Below, piece after piece: positions 43,622 to 54,699 of a stretch of DNA of 64,000 nt. The notes beneath the pieces are model-generated. The model did not search any database and was not told the origin of the DNA. It worked only from the letters and a program-made list of their open reading frames with translations. This DNA comes from Loxodes magnus (taxonomy: Eukaryota > Ciliophora > Karyorelictea > Loxodida > Loxodidae). Numbering within the stretch: the stretch's first letter is position 1; every line of letters begins with the position of its first letter. The stretch spans positions 55,702-119,701 of the forward strand of contig CAMPDV010001454.1 of NCBI GenBank assembly GCA_946699065.1. The letters run 5' to 3'. The position numbers and the translations under genes are program-made.

Positions 43622-46600
43622 TTGCTTTACTTCTTCACTTTTCTAAATACTACTTCTCAAAGCATACTCTTTAAAACTGAAATTTATCTTCTTTTCTTAC
43701 TTTACTTCTTCACTTTTCTAAATACTACTTCTCAAAGCATACTCTTTAAAACTGAAATTTATCTTCTTTTCTTACTTTACTTCTTCACTTTTCTAAATAC
43801 TTAATACATAAAACATACTCTTTAAAACTGAAATTCTATCTTCTTTTCTTGCTTTACTTCTTCACTTTTATAAATACTACTTCTCAAAGCATACTCTTTA
43901 AAACTGAAATTTATCTTCTTTTCTTACTTTACTTCTTCACTTTTCTAAATACTACTTCTCAAAGCATACTCTTTAAAACTGAAATTTATCTTCTTTTCTT
44001 ACTTTACTTCTTCACTTTTCTAAATACTACTTCTCAAAGCATACTCCTTAAAACTGAAATTCTATCTTCTTTTCTTGCTTTACTTCTTCACTTTTCTAAA
44101 TACTTAATACATAAAACATACTCTTTAAAACTGAAATTTATCTTCTTTTCTTGCTTTACTTCTTCACTTTTCTAAATACTACTTCTCAAAGCATACTCTT
44201 TAAAACTGAAATTCTATCTTCTTTTCTTACTTTACTTCTTCACTTTTCTAAATACTACTTCTCAAAGCATACTCTTTAAAACTGAAATTCTATCTTCTTT
44301 TCTTGCTTTACTTCTTCACTTTTCTAAATACTTAATACATAAAACATACTCTTTAAAACTGAAATTTATCTTCTTTTCTTGCTTTACTTCTTCACTTTTC
44401 TAAATACTACTTCTCAAAGCATACTCTTTAAAACTGAAATTCTATCTTCTTTTCTTGCTTTACTTCTTCACTTTTCTAAATACTACTTCTCAAAGCATAC
44501 TCTTTAAAACTGAAATTCTATCTTCTTTTCTTACTTTACTTCTTCACTTTTCTAAATACTACTTCTCAAAGCATACTCTTTAAAACTGAAATTCGATCTT
44601 CTTTTCTTGCTTTACTTCTTCACTTTTCTAAATACTACTTCTCAAAGCATACTCTTTAAAACTGAAATTTATCTTCTTTTCTTACTTTACTTCTTCACTT
44701 TTCTAAATACTACTTCTCAAAGCATACTCTTTAAAACTGAAATTCTATCTTCTTTTCTTGCTTTACTTCTTCACTTTTATAAATACTACTTCTCAAAGCA
44801 TACTCTTTAAAACTGAAATTTATCTTCTTTTCTTACTTTACTTCTTCACTTTTCTAAATACTACTTCTCAAAGCATACTCTTTAAAACTGAAATTCGATC
44901 TTCTTTTCTTGCTTTACTTCTTCACTTTTATAAATACTACTTCTCAAAGCATACTCTTTAAAACTGAAATTTATCTTCTTTTCTTACTTTACTTCTTCAC
45001 TTTTCTAAATACTACTTCTCAAAGCATACTCTTTAAAACTGAAATTCGATCTTCTTTTCTTGCTTTACTTCTTCACTTTTCTAAATACTACTTCTCAAAG
45101 CATACTCCTTAAAACTGAAATTTATCTTCTTTTCTTACTTTACTTCTTCACTTTTCTAAATACTACTTCTCAAAGCATACTCTTTAAAACTGAAATTTAT
45201 CTTCTTTTCTTACTTTACTTCTTCACTTTTCTAAATACTACTTCTCAAAGCATACTCTTTAAAACTGAAATTCTATCTTCTTTTCTTACTTTACTTCTTC
45301 ACTTTTCTAAATACTACTTCTCAAAGCATACTCTTTAAAACTGAAATTCTATCTTCTTTTCTTGCTTTACTTCTTCACTTTTCTAAATACTTAATACATA
45401 AAACATACTCTTTAAAACTGAAATTCTATCTTCTTTTCTTGCTTTACTTCTTCACTTTTCTAAATACTACTTCTCAAAGCATACTCTTTAAAACTGAAAT
45501 TCGATCTTCTTTTCTTGCTTTACTTCTTCACTTTTCTAAATACTACTTCTCAAAGCATACTCTTTAAAACTGAAATTTATCTTCTTTTCTTACTTTACTT
45601 CTTCACTTTTATAAATACTACTTCTCAAAGCATACTCTTTAAAACTGAAATTTATCTTCTTTTCTTAATTTACTTCTTCACTTTTCTAAATACTACTTCT
45701 CAAAGCATACTCTTTAAAACTGAAATTCTATCTTCTTTTCTTGCTTTACTTCTTCACTTTTCTAAATACTACTTCTCAAAGCATACTCTTTAAAACTGAA
45801 ATTTATCTTCTTTTCTTGCTTTACTTCTTCACTTTTATAAATACTACTTCTCAAAGCATACTCTTTAAAACTGAAATTTATCTTCTTTTCTTACTTTACT
45901 TCTTCACTTTTCTAAATACTACTTCTCAAAGCATACTCTTTAAAACTGAAATTCGATCTTCTTTTCTTGCTTTACTTCTTCACTTTTCTAAATACTACTT
46001 CTCAAAGCATACTCTTTAAAACTGAAATTTATCTTCTTTTCTTACTTTACTTCTTCACTTTTCTAAATACTACTTCTCAAAGCATACTCTTTAAAACTGA
46101 AATTTATCTTCTTTTCTTACTTTACTTCTTCACTTTTCTAAATACTTATTACATAAAACATACTCTTTAAAACTGAAATTCTATCTTCTTTTCTTACTTT
46201 ACTTCTTCACTTTTCTAAATACTACTTCTCAAAGCATACTCTTTAAAACTGAAATTCTATCTTCTTTTCTTGCTTTACTTCTTCACTTTTCTAAATACTA
46301 CTTCTCAAAGCATACTCTTTAAAACTGAAATTCTATCTTCTTTTCTTACTTTACTTCTTCACTTTTCTAAATACTACTTCTCAAAGCATACTCTTTAAAA
46401 CTGAAATTCTATCTTCTTTTCTTGCTTTACTTCTTCACTTTTCTAAATACTACTTCTCAAAGCATACTCTTTAAAACTGAAATTCTATCTTCTTTTCTTA
46501 CTTTACTTCTTCACTTTTCTAAATACTACTTCTCAAAGCATACTCTTTAAAACTGAAATTCTATCTTCTTTTCTTACTTTACTTCTTCACTTTTCTAAAT

Positions 46601-48164
46601 ACTACTTCTCAAAGCATACTCTTTAAAACTGAAATTCTATCTTCTTTTCTTGCTTTACTTCTTCACTTTTCTAAATACTACTTCTCAAAGCATACTCTTT
46701 AAAACTGAAATTTATCTTCTTTTCTTACTTTACTTCTTCACTTTTCTAAATACTACTTCTCAAAGCATACTCTTTAAAACTGAAATTTATCTTCTTTTCT
46801 TACTTTACTTCTTCACTTTTCTAAATACTTATTACATAAAACATACTCTTTAAAACTGAAATTCTATCTTCTTTTCTTACTTTACTTCTTCACTTTTCTA
46901 AATACTACTTCTCAAAGCATACTCTTTAAAACTGAAATTCTATCTTCTTTTCTTGCTTTACTTCTTCACTTTTCTAAATACTACTTCTCAAAGCATACTC
47001 TTTAAAACTGAAATTCTATCTTCTTTTCTTACTTTACTTCTTCACTTTTCTAAATACTACTTCTCAAAGCATACTCTTTAAAACTGAAATTCTATCTTCT
47101 TTTCTTGCTTTACTTCTTCACTTTTCTAAATACTACTTCTCAAAGCATACTCTTTAAAACTGAAATTCTATCTTCTTTTCTTACTTTACTTCTTCACTTT
47201 TCTAAATACTACTTCTCAAAGCATACTCTTTAAAACTGAAATTTATCTTCTTTTCTTACTTTACTTCTTCACTTTTCTAAATACTACTTCTCAAAGCATA
47301 CTCTTTAAAACTGAAATTCGATCTTCTTTTCTTGCTTTACTTCTTCACTTTTCTAAATACTACTTCTCAAAGCATACTCTTTAAAACTGAAATTTATCTT
47401 CTTTTCTTACTTTACTTCTTCACTTTTCTAAATACTACTTCTCAAAGCATACTCTTTAAAACTGAAATTTATCTTCTTTTCTTACTTTACTTCTTCACTT
47501 TTCTAAATACTTATTACATAAAACATACTCTTTAAAACTGAAATTCTATCTTCTTTTCTTGCTTTACTTCTTCACTTTTCTAAATACTACTTCTCAAAGC
47601 ATACTCTTTAAAACTGAAATTCTATCTTCTTTTCTTACTTTACTTCTTCACTTTTCTAAATACTACTTCTCAAAGCATACTCTTTAAAACTGAAATTCTA
47701 TCTTCTTTTCTTACTTTACTTCTTCACTTTTCTAAATACTACTTCTCAAAGCATACTCTTTAAAACTGAAATTCTATCTTCTTTTCTTGCTTTACTTCTT
47801 CACTTTTCTAAATACTACTTCTCAAAGCATACTCTTTAAAACTGAAATTCTATCTTCTTTTCTTACTTTACTTCTTCACTTTTCTAAATACTACTTCTCA
47901 AAGCATACTCTTTAAAACTGAAATTTATCTTCTTTTCTTACTTTACTTCTTCACTTTTCTAAATACTACTTCTCAAAGCATACTCTTTAAAACTGAAATT
48001 TATCTTCTTTTCTTAATTTACTTCTTCACTTTTCTAAATACTACTTCTCAAAGCATACTCTTTAAAACTGAAATTCTATCTTCTTTTCTTGCTTTACTTC
48101 TTCACTTTTCTAAATACTACTTCTCAAAGCATACTCTTTAAAACTGAAATTCTATCTTCTTTTC
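43622..48164. repeat. Large higher-order repeat, copy B (~4,543 bp)
   Basis: This is the same unit as copy A but without the 834-bp internal duplication. It has an additional reiteration on the right side: sub-blocks of 682-683 bp (9 monomers) begin at 45,967, 46,650 and 47,332. TTAATTTAC monomers near 45,666 and 48,015 match those at 41,428 and 43,471. Net length therefore differs from copy A through whole-monomer gains and losses. Confidence 0.8.
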
Positions 48165-49980
48165 TTGCTTTACTTCTTCACTTTTCTAAATACTACTTCT
48201 CAAAGCATACTCTTTAAAACTGAAATTTATCTTCTTTTCTTACTTTACTTCTTCACTTTTCTAAATACTTATTACTTCTCAAAGCATACTCTTTAAAACT
48301 GAAATTTATCTTCTTTTCTTACTTTACTTCTTCACTTTTCTAAATACTTAATACATAAAACATACTCTTTAAAACTGAAATTCTATCTTCTTTTCTTGCT
48401 TTACTTCTTCACTTTTATAAATACTACTTCTCAAAGCATACTCTTTAAAACTGAAATTTATCTTCTTTTCTTACTTTACTTCTTCACTTTTCTAAATACT
48501 ACTTCTCAAAGCATACTCTTTAAAACTGAAATTTATCTTCTTTTCTTACTTTACTTCTTCACTTTTCTAAATACTACTTCTCAAAGCATACTCCTTAAAA
48601 CTGAAATTCTATCTTCTTTTCTTGCTTTACTTCTTCACTTTTCTAAATACTTAATACATAAAACATACTCTTTAAAACTGAAATTTATCTTCTTTTCTTG
48701 CTTTACTTCTTCACTTTTCTAAATACTACTTCTCAAAGCATACTCTTTAAAACTGAAATTCTATCTTCTTTTCTTACTTTACTTCTTCACTTTTCTAAAT
48801 ACTACTTCTCAAAGCATACTCTTTAAAACTGAAATTCTATCTTCTTTTCTTGCTTTACTTCTTCACTTTTCTAAATACTTAATACATAAAACATACTCTT
48901 TAAAACTGAAATTTATCTTCTTTTCTTGCTTTACTTCTTCACTTTTCTAAATACTACTTCTCAAAGCATACTCTTTAAAACTGAAATTCTATCTTCTTTT
49001 CTTGCTTTACTTCTTCACTTTTCTAAATACTACTTCTCAAAGCATACTCTTTAAAACTGAAATTCTATCTTCTTTTCTTACTTTACTTCTTCACTTTTCT
49101 AAATACTACTTCTCAAAGCATACTCTTTAAAACTGAAATTCGATCTTCTTTTCTTGCTTTACTTCTTCACTTTTCTAAATACTACTTCTCAAAGCATACT
49201 CTTTAAAACTGAAATTTATCTTCTTTTCTTACTTTACTTCTTCACTTTTCTAAATACTACTTCTCAAAGCATACTCTTTAAAACTGAAATTCTATCTTCT
49301 TTTCTTGCTTTACTTCTTCACTTTTATAAATACTACTTCTCAAAGCATACTCTTTAAAACTGAAATTTATCTTCTTTTCTTACTTTACTTCTTCACTTTT
49401 CTAAATACTACTTCTCAAAGCATACTCTTTAAAACTGAAATTCGATCTTCTTTTCTTGCTTTACTTCTTCACTTTTATAAATACTACTTCTCAAAGCATA
49501 CTCTTTAAAACTGAAATTTATCTTCTTTTCTTACTTTACTTCTTCACTTTTCTAAATACTACTTCTCAAAGCATACTCTTTAAAACTGAAATTCGATCTT
49601 CTTTTCTTGCTTTACTTCTTCACTTTTCTAAATACTACTTCTCAAAGCATACTCCTTAAAACTGAAATTTATCTTCTTTTCTTACTTTACTTCTTCACTT
49701 TTCTAAATACTACTTCTCAAAGCATACTCTTTAAAACTGAAATTTATCTTCTTTTCTTACTTTACTTCTTCACTTTTCTAAATACTACTTCTCAAAGCAT
49801 ACTCTTTAAAACTGAAATTCTATCTTCTTTTCTTACTTTACTTCTTCACTTTTCTAAATACTACTTCTCAAAGCATACTCTTTAAAACTGAAATTTATCT
49901 TCTTTTCTTGCTTTACTTCTTCACTTTTCTAAATACTTAATACATAAAACATACTCTTTAAAACTGAAATTCTATCTTCT
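48165..49980. repeat. Large higher-order repeat, copy C (truncated)
   Basis: The third copy starts in the same phase as 38,549 and 43,622. It carries the 108-codon-phase segment at 48,396-48,722 and block P at 49,154-49,885. It breaks off shortly after block P, where the 76-bp array gives way to transitional monomers. A monomer near 48,270 has a TTATTACTTCTC centre (4 bp longer) in place of the TACTACTTCTC found in copies A and B. This form otherwise typifies domain 2. Confidence 0.8.
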
Positions 49981-50160
49981 TTTCTTGCTTTACTTCTTCA
50001 CTTTTCTTACTACTTCTCAAAGCATACTCTTTAAAACTGAAATTCGATCTTCTTTTCTTACTTTACTTCTTCACTTTTCTAAATACTTATTACTTCTCAA
50101 AGCATACTCCTTAAAACTGAAATTCTATCTTCTTTTCTTACTTTACTTCTTCACTTTTCT
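49981..50160. repeat. Transition zone between the 76-bp and 242-bp arrays
   Basis: The last monomers of domain 1 depart from type. One near 50,005 has a shortened centre (TTTTCTTACTACTTC). The next has TTATTACTTCTC with the CTCCTT variant, which is the monomer form that alternates with the new sequence in domain 2. The first domain-2-specific sequence (ATAGGCTAAC) starts at 50,161. Confidence 0.8.
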
Positions 50161-50194
50161 ATAGGCTAACTTCATCTACAAGCATATCTTGAAA

Positions 50195-50210
50195 ACGAAT
50201 ACAGATTCGT
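50195..50210. repeat. Short inverted repeat ACGAAT-acag-ATTCGT
   Basis: A perfect 6-bp stem with a 4-base spacer. The next unit, at 50,428-50,443, keeps the same stem with a different spacer (ATTT). The stem recurs in type A units and is lost in type B. It is a possible protein-binding palindrome or cruciform seed, but the function is unknown. Confidence 0.55.
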
Positions 50211-50598
50211 AATTATTACTTATTACTAACTTTTGGATTTTTAACTTATACTTTAGTGCTTGCTACTTTAAAACTTATCATTAGATATTCTTTTCTTACT
50301 TTACTTCTTCACCTTTCTAAATACTACTTCTCAAAGCATACTCCTTAAAACTGAAATTTATCTTCTTTTCTTACTTTACTTCTTCACTTTTCTATAGGCT
50401 ACTTCATCTACAAGCATACTCTTGAAAACGAATATTTATTCGTAATTATTACTTACTTACTAACATTTTGGATTTTTAACTTATACTTTTAGTGCTTACT
50501 ACTTTAAAACTTATCATTAGATCTTCTTTTCTTGCTTTACTTCTTCACCTTTCTAAATACTTATTACTTCTCAAAGCATACTCCTTAAAACTGAAATT

Positions 50599-50835
50599 TA
50601 TCTTCTTTTCTTACTTTACTTCTTCACTTTTCTATACTAACTTCATCTAAAGCATATCTTGGACTAAACTGAAATTTAGATTCGTTTTCTTACTTTACTT
50701 CTTCACTTTTTGGATACTTTTACTTATAACATACTCTTGCTAAAACTGATCATTAGATATTCTTTTCTTACTTTACTTCTTCACTTTTCTAAATACTTAT
50801 TACTTATCAAAGCATACTCCTTAAAACTGAAATTC
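50599..50835. repeat. Ancestral-like trimer linking the 76-bp and 242-bp repeats
   Basis: This 237-bp copy divides into 50,599-50,677, 50,678-50,754 and 50,755-50,835. All three parts keep the 76-bp framework: TTTTCTTACTTTACTTC near the start and AAAACTGA or AAACTGAAATTT near the end. The first also carries CTAACTTCATCTAAAGC. The second carries the AGATTCG start, TTTTTGGATAC and CTGATCATT. These are domain-2 features on the domain-1 backbone. It is either an evolutionary intermediate or a secondary gene-conversion hybrid. Confidence 0.7.
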
Positions 50836-50879
50836 TATCTTCTTTTCTTGCTTTACTTCTTCACTTTTCTAAATACTAC

Positions 50880-51000
50880 TTCTCAAAGCATACTCTTTAC
50901 TTTAAACTAAATAAATTCTGAAATCTTACTTTTCTTACTTTACTTCTTACAAGCATATCTTGACTAAACGAATTTCTAACTTACTACTTCTCAGTGCTTA
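50880..51000. repeat. Chimeric, disrupted monomers
   Basis: After a normal GCATACTC the sequence runs into TTTACTTTAAACTAAATAAA, then shortened pieces of the 76-bp start, CAAGCATATCTTGAC, ACGAATTTCTAAC and CAGTGCTTACTACG before the unit resumes. It looks like several short exchanges between segments 1, 2 and 3. Similar scrambled units lie near 52,660-52,760, 53,530-53,700, 54,070-54,180, 55,010-55,120 and 58,060-58,150. Confidence 0.65.
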
Positions 51001-51289
51001 CTACGAAAACTTATCATTAGATATTCTTTTCTTACTTTACTTCTTCACCTTTCTAAATACTTATTACTTATCAAAGCATACTCCTTAAAACTGAAATTCT
51101 ATCTTCTTTTCTTACTTTACTTCTTCACTTTTCTAAATACTTATTACTTCTCAAAGCATACTCCTTAAAACTGAAACACTATCTTCTTTTCTTACTTTAC
51201 TTCATCACTTTTCTAAATACTACTTCTCAAAGCATACTCCTTAAAACTGAAATTCTATCTTCTTTTCTTACTTTACTTCTTCACTTTTC

Positions 51290-53130
51290 TAGGCTAACTT
51301 TCATCTACAAGCATATCTTGACTAAACGAATACAGATTCGTAATTATTACATTATTACTAACATTTTGGATATTTTTAACTTATATTTTAGTGCTTGCTA
51401 CGAAAACTTATCATTAGATATTCTTTTCTTACTTTACTTCTTCACCTTTCTAAATACTTATTACTTATCAAAGCATACTCCTTAAAACTGAAATTCTATC
51501 TTCTTTTCTTACTTTACTTCTTCACTTTTCTATAGGCTAACTTTCATCTACAAGCATATCTTGACTAAACGAATACAGATTCGTAATTATTACATTATTA
51601 CTAACATTTTGGATATTTTAACTTATATTTTAGTGCTTGCTACGAAAACTTATCATTAGATATTCTTTTCTTACTTTACTTCTTCACCTTTCTAAATACT
51701 TATTACTTCTCAAAGCATACTCCTTAAAACTGAAATTCTACCTTCTTTTCTTACTTTACTTCTTCACTTTTCTATAGGCTAACTTTCATCTACAAGCATA
51801 TCTTGACTAAACGAATACAGATTCGTAATTATTACATTATTACTAACATTTTGGATATTTTAACTTATATTTTAGTGCTTGCTACGAAAACTTATCATTA
51901 GATATTCTTTTCTTACTTTACTTCTTCACCTTTCTAAATACTTATTACTTATCAAAGCATACTCCTTAAAACTGAAATTCTATCTTCTTTTCTTACTTTA
52001 CTTCTTCACTTTTCTATAGGCTAACTTTCATCTACAAGCATATCTTGACTAAACGAATACAGATTCGTAATTATTACATTATTACTAACATTTTGGATAT
52101 TTTAACTTATATTTTAGTGCTTGCTACGAAAACTTATCATTAGATATTCTTTTCTTACTTTACTTCTTCACCTTTCTAAATACTTATTACTTATCAAAGC
52201 ATACTCCTTAAAACTGAAATTCTATCTTCTTTTCTTACTTTACTTCTTCACTTTTCTAAATACTTATTACTTCTCAAAGCATACTCCTTAAAACTGAAAC
52301 ACTACCTTCTTTTCTTACTTTACTTCATCACTTTTCTAAATACTTATTACTTCTCAAAGCATACTCCTTAAAACTGAAATTCTACCTTCTTTTCTTACTT
52401 TACTTCTTCACTTTTCTATAGGCTAACTTTCATCTACAAGCATATCTTGACTAAACGAATACAGTTTCGTAATTATTACATTATTACTAACATTTTGGAT
52501 ATTTTAACTTATATTTTAGTGCTTGCTACGAAAACTTATCATTAGATATTCTTTTCTTACTTTACTTCTTCACCTTTCTAAATACTTATTACTTATCAAA
52601 GCATACTCCTTAAAACTGAAATTCTATCTTCTTTTCTTACTTTACTTCTTCACTTTTCTAAATACTTTCATCTACAAGCTATCTAAACGAAAAGATTCGT
52701 AATTATTACATTATTCTAACTTACTTAAAGTGCTTGCTGAAAACTTATCATTAGACCTTCTTTTCTTACTTTACTTCTTCACCTTTCTAAATACTTATTA
52801 CTTCTCAAAGCATACTCCTTAAAACTGAAATTCTACCTTCTTTTCTTACTTTACTTCTTCACTTTTCTATAGGCTAACTTTCATCTACAAGCATATCTTG
52901 ACTAAACGAATACAGATTCGTAATTATTACATTATTACTAACATTTTGGATATTTTAACTTATATTTTTTTGCTACGAAAACTTATCATTAGATATTCTT
53001 TTCTTACTTTACTTCTTCACCTTTCTAAATACTTATTACTTATCAAAGCATACTCCTTAAAACTGAAATTCTATCTTCTTTTCTTACTTTACTTCTTCAC
53101 TTTTCTATAGGCTAACTTTCATCTACAAGC
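51290..53130. repeat. 242-bp units, type A (ACGAATACAGATTCGT)
   Basis: Units here read GACTAAACGAATACAG followed by ATTCGTAATTATTAC and GCTACGAAAACTTATC. The core ACGAAT-ACAG-ATTCGT is a perfect 6-bp inverted repeat with a 4-base loop, for example at 51,326-51,341. The copy near 52,460 has TTTCGT, reducing the stem to 5 bp. Spacing is 242 bp where regular. Confidence 0.8.
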
Positions 53131-54699
53131 ATATCTTGACAAACCGATTACAGATTCGTGTTACTTACATTATTACTAACATTTTGGATATTCTAACTTA
53201 TATTTTAGTGCTTGCCACAAATACTTATCATTAGATATTCTTTTCTTACTTAACTTATTCACTTTTCTAAATACTTATTACTTCTCAAAGCATACTCCTT
53301 AAAACTGAAACACTACCTTCTTTTCTTACTTTACTTCATCACTTTTCTAAATACTTATTACTTCTCAAAGCATACTCCTTAAAACTGAAATTCTACCTTC
53401 TTTTCTTACTTTACTTCTTCACTTTTCTATAGGCTAACTTTCATCTACAAGCATATCTTGACTAAACGAATACAGATTCGTAATTATTACATTATTACTA
53501 ACATTTTGGATATTTTAACTTATATTTTAGTGCTTGCCACATTAAATACTTTATCATTAAATATATTCTTATTTCCTTAAAACTGAAATTTATCTTCTTT
53601 TCTTACTTTATTCACTTTTCTAAATAACTTTATTACTTCTCAAAGCATACAGATTCCTTATTAAACTGATAAACACTACGAAAACTTATCTTCTTTTCTT
53701 ACTTTACTTCATCACCTTTCTAAATACTTATTACTTCTCAAAGCATACTCCTTAAAACTGAAATTCTACCTTCTTTTCTTACTTTACTTCTTCACTTTTC
53801 TATAGGCTAACTTTCATCTACAAGCATATCTTGACAAACCGAATACAGATTCGTAATTATTACATTATTACTAACATTTTGGATATTCTAACTTATATTT
53901 TAGTGCTTGCCACGAATACTTATCATTAGATATTCTTTTCTTACTTAACTTATTCACTTTTCTAAATACTTATTACTTCTCAAAGCATACTCCTTAAAAC
54001 TGAAACTCTATCTTCTTTTCTTACTTTACTTCTTCACTTTTCTATAGGCTAACTTTCATCTACAAGCATATCTTGACGAAACAGATTCGTAATTATTACA
54101 TTATTACATTTTGGATATTTTAACTTATATTCGTGAAAACTTATACCTTCTTTTCTTACTTTACTTACATTACTTTACTAACATCTTTTGGATATTCTAA
54201 CTTATATTTTAGTGCTTGCCACGAATACTTATCATTAGATATTCTTTTCTTACTTTACTTCATCACTTTTTAAATACTTATTACTTCTCAAAGCATACTC
54301 CTTAAAACTGAAATTCTACTTCTTTTCTTACTTTACTTCTTCACTTTTCTATAGGCTAACTTTCATCTACAAGCATATCTTGACAAACCGAATACAGATT
54401 CGTAATTACTTACATTATTACTAACATTTTGGATATTTTAACTTATATTTTAGTGCTTGCTACGAATACTTATCATTAGATATTCTTTTCTTACTTTACT
54501 TATTCACTTTTCTAAATACTTATTACTTCTCAAAGCATACTCCTTAAAACTGAAACTCTATCTTCTTTTCTTACTTTACTTCTTCACTTTTCTATAGGCT
54601 AACTTTCATCTACAAGCATATCTTGACTAAACCGATTACAGATTCGTGTTACTTACATTATTACTAACATTTTGGATATTCTAACTTATATTTTAGTGC

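Larger units (their letters stand above)
1..50160. repeat. ~76-bp tandem satellite array (domain 1)
   Basis: Head-to-tail monomers fill this stretch without interruption. The consensus I count is 76 bp: 35 T, 21 A, 18 C and 2 G. Landmarks in order are TATCTTCTTTTCTT, then R-CTTTACTTCTTCAC, TTTTCTAAATACTACTTC, TCAAAGCATACTC and TTTAAAACTGAAATTC. Loss of the last C gives a 75-bp form (GAAATT/TATC). A TTATTACATAAA or TTAATACATAAA centre gives 76-77 bp. An AAAATATTTATTAC centre gives about 79 bp. Dividing the length by ~75.7 gives about 660 copies. Copies differ by few substitutions, so the array looks young or well homogenised. It continues past the left edge of the window. I do not recognise the family. 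A structural or heterochromatic role is inference. Confidence 0.97.

Noticed and set aside
1..50160. Many + strand open reading frames of 60-218 codons
   Set aside because: They are phases of the tandem repeat, start at TTG and not ATG in nearly every case, shift frame at every 76-bp monomer, have no ribosome-binding context and show no recognisable domain.
1..50160. CRISPR array
   Set aside because: The spacing is regular, but the whole 76-bp unit is repeated with no unique spacers, and there are no cas genes.
1..50160. Triplex (H-DNA) potential of the pyrimidine-rich strand
   Set aside because: The pyrimidine tracts are interrupted by A every 10-14 bases and the only mirror repeat (TTCTTTTCTT) is 10 bases, too short to argue for a stable triplex.
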